Below are positions 7,053-11,417 of a stretch of 11,417 nucleotides of DNA, piece by piece. The notes under the pieces were generated by a model. That model made no database searches. It was not told the origin of the DNA and saw nothing but the letters and a program-made list of their open reading frames with translations. The stretch is from Desulfamplus sp. (GTDB lineage Bacteria > Desulfobacterota > Desulfobacteria > Desulfobacterales > Desulfobacteraceae). The position numbers and the translations under genes are program-made. Each line of letters begins with the position of its first letter. Within the stretch, counting starts at the first letter, position 1. The stretch covers positions 1 to 11,417 of the forward strand of contig JADFXA010000049.1 in NCBI GenBank assembly GCA_015233755.1, given 5' to 3'.

Positions 7053-9263
7053 ATGGGAACAACAATAGCCCTTGCAGGCAATCCAAATTCAGGGAAAACA
7101 ACTCTATTTAATGCTTTAACAGGTGCACATCAACATGTTGGGAACTATCCAGGAGTAACTGTTGAGAAAAAATGCGGCACTTTTACCTTTAACAATAAAA
7201 CCTTCAATGTTGTTGATCTTCCCGGTACATACTCTCTTACAGCTTACTCTCTTGAAGAGGTTGTTGCACGTGATTTTCTTGCCCTTGAAAAGCCTGATAT
7301 TGTTATAAACATTGTAGATGCCTCAAATTTGGAGAGAAATCTATATCTATCATTGCAGATTATGGAGATGGGGCTTCCTGTTTGTATAGCTCTTAATATG
7401 ATGGATGTTGCAAAAAAGCGTGGAATAACTATTGATATTGAAAAGCTATCAAAACTACTTGGTGTTCCTATTGTTGCTACAGTTGCAAGAGATGGGAAAA
7501 AAGGCACTATAGAGCTTATAGAGACTATATCTAAAATTTTTGATGTATCTGATGATAGTAATAACCAACAAAGCAATATTAAAATTAATAATAACAGCTT
7601 GTTATCTTTAATAAAAATTTCCTATGGCAATGATATTGATAATGCAATTATTGATATTGAAAAAGTTGTTAATGAATATAGCTTTTTGACCGACAAATAC
7701 CCAAGTCGGTGGATAGCTTTAAAATTTTTGGAAAACGACGAACAGGTTATTAAACTTGCACAGAGTCATGGGCAACTCTTTAAACGAATTTTATGTGATA
7801 CCTGCAAATTTAATACAGAGTCATGCAATATCTTTAAGCATATATCTCAAAGATGCGACACAGAATTTATCCAGAAAATCGCACAAATAGTTACTCAAGT
7901 CTCAAATCATCTACAAGAGACCGAATCAACATATCCAGAAGCTGTAATAGCTGATCGCCGTTATGGCTATATAAACTCACTTCTTAAACAAGGAGTTATT
8001 AGCCATCATTATGACAGTCAAAAGATAAGGAGATCAGATAAAATTGATAAGGTTCTTACACATAGAATTTTTGGTCCTCTTATTATGGTTGCTATACTCT
8101 ATTCAATGTATCATTTTACCTTTACCTACAGTGAACTTCCTGTTTCATGGCTTGAGAGTTTATTTGGTTTACTATCCTCTTCATTAGATAGCATTATGGC
8201 TGACGGATTAATAAAATCTCTTGTTATTTCAGGGATTATTGATGGTGTAGGCGGTGTTCTTGGTTTTGTACCTCTTATAATGTTTATGTTTTTCTTTATC
8301 GCAATTCTTGAAGATTCTGGTTACCTTGCAAGGGTTGCGTATATGCTTGATAGGGTTTTTAGAATCTTTGGGCTTCATGGAAGTTCAGTTATGCCATTTA
8401 TAATAAGTGGTGGAATTGCTGGAGGTTGTGCTGTTCCGGGAATTATGGCAACAAGAACTTTAAAATCTCCAAAAGAGAGACTTGCCACGCTTTTGACCGT
8501 TCCATTTATGAATTGTGGAGCAAAACTTCCTGTTTTTATCCTTTTAATTGCTGCTTTTTTTCAAGAACATAGAGCTTTTTTCATGTTTTTGATTACACTA
8601 ATAGCTTGGATAGGTGCGCTTGCTGCTGCAAAACTTTTTAGATCAACAATTATAAAAGGGCAATCTACTCCATTTGTAATGGAGCTGCCTTCGTATAGAC
8701 TTCCTACATTTACAAGTCTTTTGATTCATACATGGGAGAGAACATGGCAATATATAAAAAAAGCTGGAACTGTGATTTTAGGAATCTCTATCGTTTTATG
8801 GGCAATGATGACCTTTCCATCTGCTCCTGCTGATATTCAAAACAAAACACCAGAGACATCTTTAAAGTATTCAATTGCTGGACGCATTGGCTCTTCAATA
8901 GAAAAGATAACTCAATTTGCTGGTTTTGATTGGCGGATTAATATTGCTCTTCTTGGTGGGTTTGCAGCAAAAGAGGTGGTTGTTTCAACTCTTGGAACAG
9001 CATACTCATTAAGCGACGTTGATCCTGAACAGACAGATACTCTTGCAAAAAAGCTATCTAATTCAGCTGATTTTACACCATTAACCGCAATAAGCCTTAT
9101 TATATTTACAATGTTCTACTCACCATGCTTTGTATCTGTTGTATGTATCTCAAGAGAATCTGGCTCATGGAGATGGGGACTTTTTTCAATTCTGTTTAAT
9201 ACAGGATTTGCGTTCTCGCTTGCTGTTATTGTTTATCAAGCTGGGTTAATGATGGGATTTTAA
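7053..9263 (+). CDS. feoB: Ferrous iron transport protein B (GTPase-coupled Fe(II) permease)
   Basis: A 736-residue inner-membrane Fe(II) importer. The N-terminal G domain has G1 GNPNSGKT (9-16), G2 threonine in YPGVT (32-36), G3 DLPG (55-58), G4 NMMD (115-118) and a G5-like VARDG (144-148). A helical regulatory region follows, with a four-cysteine cluster C248-x2-C251-x6-C258-x9-C268 that could bind metal. The membrane part (about 335-736) has two Gate motifs: GCAVPGIMATRT (458-469) and NCGAKLPVF (487-495). FYSPCFVSVVCISRESGSW (688-706) includes the conserved PC. The alanine common in Gate 1 (VPAIMATRT) is glycine here. A polar low-complexity stretch (about 165-183) lengthens the linker after the G domain. 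AAGG at 7037-7040 precedes ATG 7053. It is transcribed with feoA and followed by a FeoB-associated Cys-rich peptide. Confidence 0.98.
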   Translation: MGTTIALAGNPNSGKTTLFNALTGAHQHVGNYPGVTVEKKCGTFTFNNKTFNVVDLPGTYSLTAYSLEEVVARDFLALEKPDIVINIVDASNLERNLYLSLQIMEMGLPVCIALNMMDVAKKRGITIDIEKLSKLLGVPIVATVARDGKKGTIELIETISKIFDVSDDSNNQQSNIKINNNSLLSLIKISYGNDIDNAIIDIEKVVNEYSFLTDKYPSRWIALKFLENDEQVIKLAQSHGQLFKRILCDTCKFNTESCNIFKHISQRCDTEFIQKIAQIVTQVSNHLQETESTYPEAVIADRRYGYINSLLKQGVISHHYDSQKIRRSDKIDKVLTHRIFGPLIMVAILYSMYHFTFTYSELPVSWLESLFGLLSSSLDSIMADGLIKSLVISGIIDGVGGVLGFVPLIMFMFFFIAILEDSGYLARVAYMLDRVFRIFGLHGSSVMPFIISGGIAGGCAVPGIMATRTLKSPKERLATLLTVPFMNCGAKLPVFILLIAAFFQEHRAFFMFLITLIAWIGALAAAKLFRSTIIKGQSTPFVMELPSYRLPTFTSLLIHTWERTWQYIKKAGTVILGISIVLWAMMTFPSAPADIQNKTPETSLKYSIAGRIGSSIEKITQFAGFDWRINIALLGGFAAKEVVVSTLGTAYSLSDVDPEQTDTLAKKLSNSADFTPLTAISLIIFTMFYSPCFVSVVCISRESGSWRWGLFSILFNTGFAFSLAVIVYQAGLMMGF

Positions 9264-9323
9264 TATAAATATGGAACACAGTTTGTTAAATTCTTTAATT
9301 TCAATCAATTATTGCTTGATAGA

Positions 9324-9362
9324 TTTATTGTAATCTCAGAGATCAATCCGAGTTACAATAAA
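9324..9362. repeat. Hairpin between feoB and the Cys-rich peptide gene
   Basis: TTTATTGTAA (9324-9333) and TTACAATAAA (9353-9362) pair perfectly over 10 bp. After a one-base bulge, CTC (9335-9337) pairs with GAG (9350-9352), leaving a 12-base loop. No T tract follows on the plus strand, so I read it as an intercistronic processing or stability hairpin, or a weak attenuator setting the ratio of feoB to the small gene. The rest of 9264-9476 shows no gene I can support. Confidence 0.5.
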
Positions 9363-9476
9363 ATAGCCAAGGCTTATGGCGAAATATTCAAATTAGGGAA
9401 AATAACAGTATGTTTTTTCTCAAGCCATTGAAATAGTTAAAACAACAATATAGAAAAACAGAAGGAGAAAAATATC

Positions 9477-9656
9477 ATGGAGTCCATTATAGTTATTATT
9501 ATTGTAGGATGTGCTGTAGTATATTGCATTACAGTTCTAAAAAAAACTTTAACAGGGCAAAAACATTGTAATTGTTCATCTGATTCAAATAGCTGCCAAA
9601 TTTTAAACAAAGCTGACTCTAAACAAAGCGCTTGTAGTTGTAAGGGAAAGTGTTAA
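9477..9656 (+). CDS. FeoB-associated Cys-rich membrane protein
   Basis: A 59-residue peptide. AAGGAG (9462-9467) lies 9 bases before ATG 9477, an excellent ribosome site. Residues 3-21 are one hydrophobic helix (SIIVIIIVGCAVVYCITVL), followed by KK and a short soluble tail with cysteines at 31, 33, 40, 53, 55 and 59, ending CSCKGKC; C12 and C17 lie inside the helix. Size, topology (one N-terminal membrane helix, Cys-rich tail) and position after feoB match the FeoB-associated Cys-rich membrane protein family (Pfam FeoB_associated). Its function is not firmly known; a role in handling Fe(II) at FeoB is an inference. It lies 213 bases after feoB, so it is either in the same transcript past a hairpin or has its own promoter. 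Confidence 0.88.
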   Translation: MESIIVIIIVGCAVVYCITVLKKTLTGQKHCNCSSDSNSCQILNKADSKQSACSCKGKC

Positions 9657-9667
9657 GAATTTAAATG

Positions 9668-9745
9668 TATAATTATATCTTTTATATTAAAAGTGTAATT
9701 ATATTGCATCCTTATTGAGATAAGGGAATATTAAATTATAATTTA
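9668..9745. other. AT-rich palindromic spacer between convergent operons
   Basis: This non-coding gap between the end of the feo operon and the end of msrBA holds several self-complementary sites: TATAATTATA (9668-9677), CCTTAT-tgag-ATAAGG (9710-9725) and TAAATTATAATTTA (9732-9745, a perfect 14-bp palindrome). None has a clean G+C stem plus T tract, but the arrangement fits a two-way transcription end region. Confidence 0.4.
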
Positions 9746-9786
9746 CTCCTGATTTGGAAAGAGCTTTTTTAAAAATTGATATGGTA

Positions 9787-10647
9787 TTAGAATTTCTTTT
9801 TATAAATATGACAATATGGTTTACTATTTTTCTTGGCATAGTAGTCTTGATGATACTCTTCAGCTTTCCAAAATATACTCGCTGGGCGTAATTTTGTAAC
9901 AATTTTATATCCCATACTTTTAAGTATATTAATCAATTTATTAGCAATCATCTTTTCTTCTTCATTATTGAAAAATATGGCTGATAGATACTGTTCGCCA
10001 ATATCTGGTCCCTGTCCGTTATCTTGTGTCGGATCATGAATTTCGAAAAAAAACTTAGCAAGTTCTTCATAACTAACGTTATCTACATTATAAGTTACCT
10101 CTACAACCTCAAGATGGCCAGTTTTTCCGTAACTCACATCTTGATAGGAAGGATTATTTTTAATACCTCCCATATAACCCGATACAGCAGAAATAACTCC
10201 CTCTTTTTGTCCAAAGAGATGCTCTACCCCCCAAAAACAACCTCCTGCAAAATAAGCTTTTGCGATTTTAGACTCTATCTTTTCAGGCACGAATGTCATG
10301 GAGATAGAATTAACACAGTGTCTGACATTTTTTTCTGTGAGCCTCTCTCCTTCAAAAACATGTCCCAGATGAGCACCGCAATTTGCACACAAAATTTCAG
10401 TTCTCTGGCCATCAACATCTATTTCCCTTCTGACAGCTCCTTTAATTTCATCATCAAAACTTGGCCATCCGCATGACGATTTAAACTTATCGTCTGAGCT
10501 GTAAAGTAAGGCACCGCACCGTTTACAAAGATATGAACCTTTTTCATAAAAAGCGTTGTATTTGCCACTGAATGGCAACTCTGTCCCTTTATGAATGATT
10601 ACTCGTTCTTCTTCTGCGGAGAGTTTCTTATAGTTTTGTTTATCCAT
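9787..10647 (-). CDS. Bifunctional methionine sulfoxide reductase MsrB-MsrA fusion
   Basis: A 286-residue cytoplasmic repair enzyme reducing both R- and S-methionine sulfoxide in oxidised proteins; no signal peptide. The MsrB domain (1-122) has zinc ligands C41/C44 (CKRCGALL) and C87/C90 (CANCGAHLGHVF), a possible resolving C59 in SSCGWPSF, and the catalytic C111 in RHCVNSISMTF. The MsrA domain (about 128-286) has the catalytic C137 in GGCFWGVEHLF, then GYMGGIKNNPSYQDVSYGKT, GHLEVVEV and HDPTQDNGQGPDIGEQYLSA. The order B-A is the reverse of the A-B fusion in Neisseria PilB, but is a known arrangement. ATG 10647 is chosen over the in-frame ATG at 10707 because AAGGAG (10663-10658) lies 10 bases upstream and the MsrB domain starts just after it. 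It is convergent with the feo operon; protection from iron-driven oxidation would fit but is only a guess. Confidence 0.95.
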   Translation of the reverse strand: MDKQNYKKLSAEEERVIIHKGTELPFSGKYNAFYEKGSYLCKRCGALLYSSDDKFKSSCGWPSFDDEIKGAVRREIDVDGQRTEILCANCGAHLGHVFEGERLTEKNVRHCVNSISMTFVPEKIESKIAKAYFAGGCFWGVEHLFGQKEGVISAVSGYMGGIKNNPSYQDVSYGKTGHLEVVEVTYNVDNVSYEELAKFFFEIHDPTQDNGQGPDIGEQYLSAIFFNNEEEKMIANKLINILKSMGYKIVTKLRPASIFWKAEEYHQDYYAKKNSKPYCHIYKKKF

Positions 10648-10668
10648 TATTTGTATTCTCCTTATATG

Positions 10669-10694
10669 ATGATACAAAACATTATGATACAAAA
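10669..10694. repeat. Direct repeat upstream of msrBA
   Basis: ATGATACAAAA occurs at 10669-10679 and 10684-10694, a 15-base period, directly upstream of the msrBA ribosome site. On the gene's strand it reads TTTTGTATCAT twice. It could be an operator pair or a chance duplication; no good -35/-10 pair is visible with it. Confidence 0.5.
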
Positions 10695-10725
10695 TTCTAA
10701 ACATCACTTTCTGAGGAACAACTAC

Positions 10726-10758
10726 AAAAAAGTAAGTGAATTTTCTTTACAGGTTCAC
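10726..10758 (-). terminator. Possible weak terminator of mltA
   Basis: On the minus strand, just after the mltA stop, GTGAA and TTCAC (plus-strand 10754-10758 and 10736-10740) could form a 5-bp stem with a 13-base loop, followed by TTAC and six T (10731-10726). The stem is short, so read-through into msrBA is possible. Confidence 0.25.
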
Positions 10759-10760
10759 AA

Positions 10761-11417
10761 TTATCTTTTTAGAACAAGAAAGTATAGTCTGCCTATCTGT
10801 TTCATATAGCCAGAAGCAAGTTGTGCATAATTTCCATGTCCAAAAAAGTAGTCCGCTCTTCCAGAACCGTTAATTGCTCCGCCAGTGTCTTGATTAAGCA
10901 CAAATGCTGAGTAGTGCTGCCATGCTATGTTATCTTCTTTGCTTGTCCATGTTGGGATAGTTGTCTCCATAAAACATATTGAGCCTTTAGGTAATAAGGC
11001 TTTATCGGTTGCAATAGAACGCATACGAGTTACTTCAACCCCAAGACACCCAACTGGACCGCCATTTCCTTTTTTGAAAAATACAAAACTTGGATTGTGA
11101 TTTAGAACTTCATCAACTCTTTCAGGGTTATCTTTAAGCCATTTACGAAGAGATTGCATAGTAACATCTTCTTTCCGCATCTCGCCTTTATCAGCTAAAT
11201 ACTTTCCAATTGACCTATAAGGGCGGCCATTTTTTCCACTATATTGAACCTTTAATGTTCCACCCTGTTTTAATTCAATTCTACCTGACCCTTGGATTTC
11301 TAAAAAAAAACGGTCAACTTTGCTGTTTACCCATGCAATAGGCTCTGCATGTCTTTCAAATCCAGAACCCATTGAATCAATTTCAGCTCTGGTATAGTAA
11401 GGAATTAACTCTTTTTT
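10761..11417 (-). CDS. mltA: Membrane-bound lytic murein transglycosylase A, C-terminal part (cut by window edge)
   Basis: Cleaves the MurNAc-GlcNAc bond of peptidoglycan with formation of 1,6-anhydro-MurNAc; in Gram-negatives it is usually an outer-membrane lipoprotein facing the periplasm. The reading frame stays open to the window edge, and the residues before the first ATG (11372) read PYYTRAEID, a family motif, so that ATG is internal and the 5' part is missing. Visible in 218 residues: FFLEIQGSGRIEL, YSGKNGRPYRSIGKYL, NPSFVFFK, PVGCLGVEVTRMRSIATD, and the 3D domain NQDTGGAINGSGRADYFFG near the end. The aspartate of RADYF corresponds to the proposed catalytic acid, so the enzyme looks functional. 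The lipobox and N-terminal domain lie outside the window. msrBA follows after 113 bases on the same strand. Confidence 0.93.
   Translation of the reverse strand, partial: KKELIPYYTRAEIDSMGSGFERHAEPIAWVNSKVDRFFLEIQGSGRIELKQGGTLKVQYSGKNGRPYRSIGKYLADKGEMRKEDVTMQSLRKWLKDNPERVDEVLNHNPSFVFFKKGNGGPVGCLGVEVTRMRSIATDKALLPKGSICFMETTIPTWTSKEDNIAWQHYSAFVLNQDTGGAINGSGRADYFFGHGNYAQLASGYMKQIGRLYFLVLKR

Noticed and set aside
9271..9333. A 20-codon reading frame right after feoB (ATG 9271 to TAA 9333).
   Set aside because: No ribosome site, no recognisable sequence, and its end falls inside the hairpin arm.

Overview
The window looks like chromosomal DNA from an AT-rich, mainly anaerobic Gram-negative bacterium. 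A sulfate-reducing Desulfobacterota (Desulfobacterales-like) is my best guess. The clues are the ferrous-iron system feoAB with a FeoB-associated cysteine-rich peptide and a DtxR-type regulator, corrin-ring genes of the cbi type, a lytic transglycosylase A (outer-membrane biology), and generally low G+C. This placement is inferred from gene content and has not been tested by a search.

Layout: (1) 107-2392, plus strand: a secreted LamG plus parallel beta-helix protein, clearly richer in G+C than the rest, ending at hairpins (2409-2499). (2) 2482-6477, minus strand: a probable four-gene unit transcribed right to left, with a DtxR-family metalloregulator, a FAD/NAD(P)-dependent oxidoreductase, cbiG and cbiH. 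cbiG follows the oxidoreductase after 8 bases, and cbiG/cbiH overlap by 4 bases (ATGA). (3) 6478-6781: an AT-rich divergent control region with candidate back-to-back promoters and an inverted repeat between them. (4) 6782-9656, plus strand: feoA, feoB, and after a hairpin-containing gap a 59-residue cysteine-rich membrane peptide. (5) 9657-9786: an AT-palindromic convergent spacer. (6) 9787-10647, minus strand: a fused MsrB-MsrA methionine sulfoxide reductase. (7) 10761-11417, minus strand: the C-terminal part of MltA, cut by the window edge.

How the genes fit together: the DtxR-type protein probably senses intracellular Fe(II) or a similar divalent metal and controls the divergent feo operon. 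FeoB imports Fe(II) through the inner membrane, FeoA assists, and the small Cys-rich protein probably works with FeoB. The regulator shares its transcription direction and close spacing with two enzymes of anaerobic cobalamin synthesis and a flavoprotein. This suggests, but does not prove, joint control of iron and cobalt/corrin metabolism. The regulator carries an unusual six-cysteine C-terminal tail.

The most distinctive signals are a five-copy 27-bp (9-residue) tandem repeat in the CbiG interdomain linker, extra loop insertions in three consecutive enzymes (CbiH, CbiG, flavoprotein), the Cys-rich tail of the regulator, and the foreign-looking composition of the LamG/beta-helix gene. I found no CRISPR array, tRNA, rRNA, or convincing insertion sequence or phage module. 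I do not see a wholly new multi-gene system; the iron/corrin divergent cluster is the most interesting unit.
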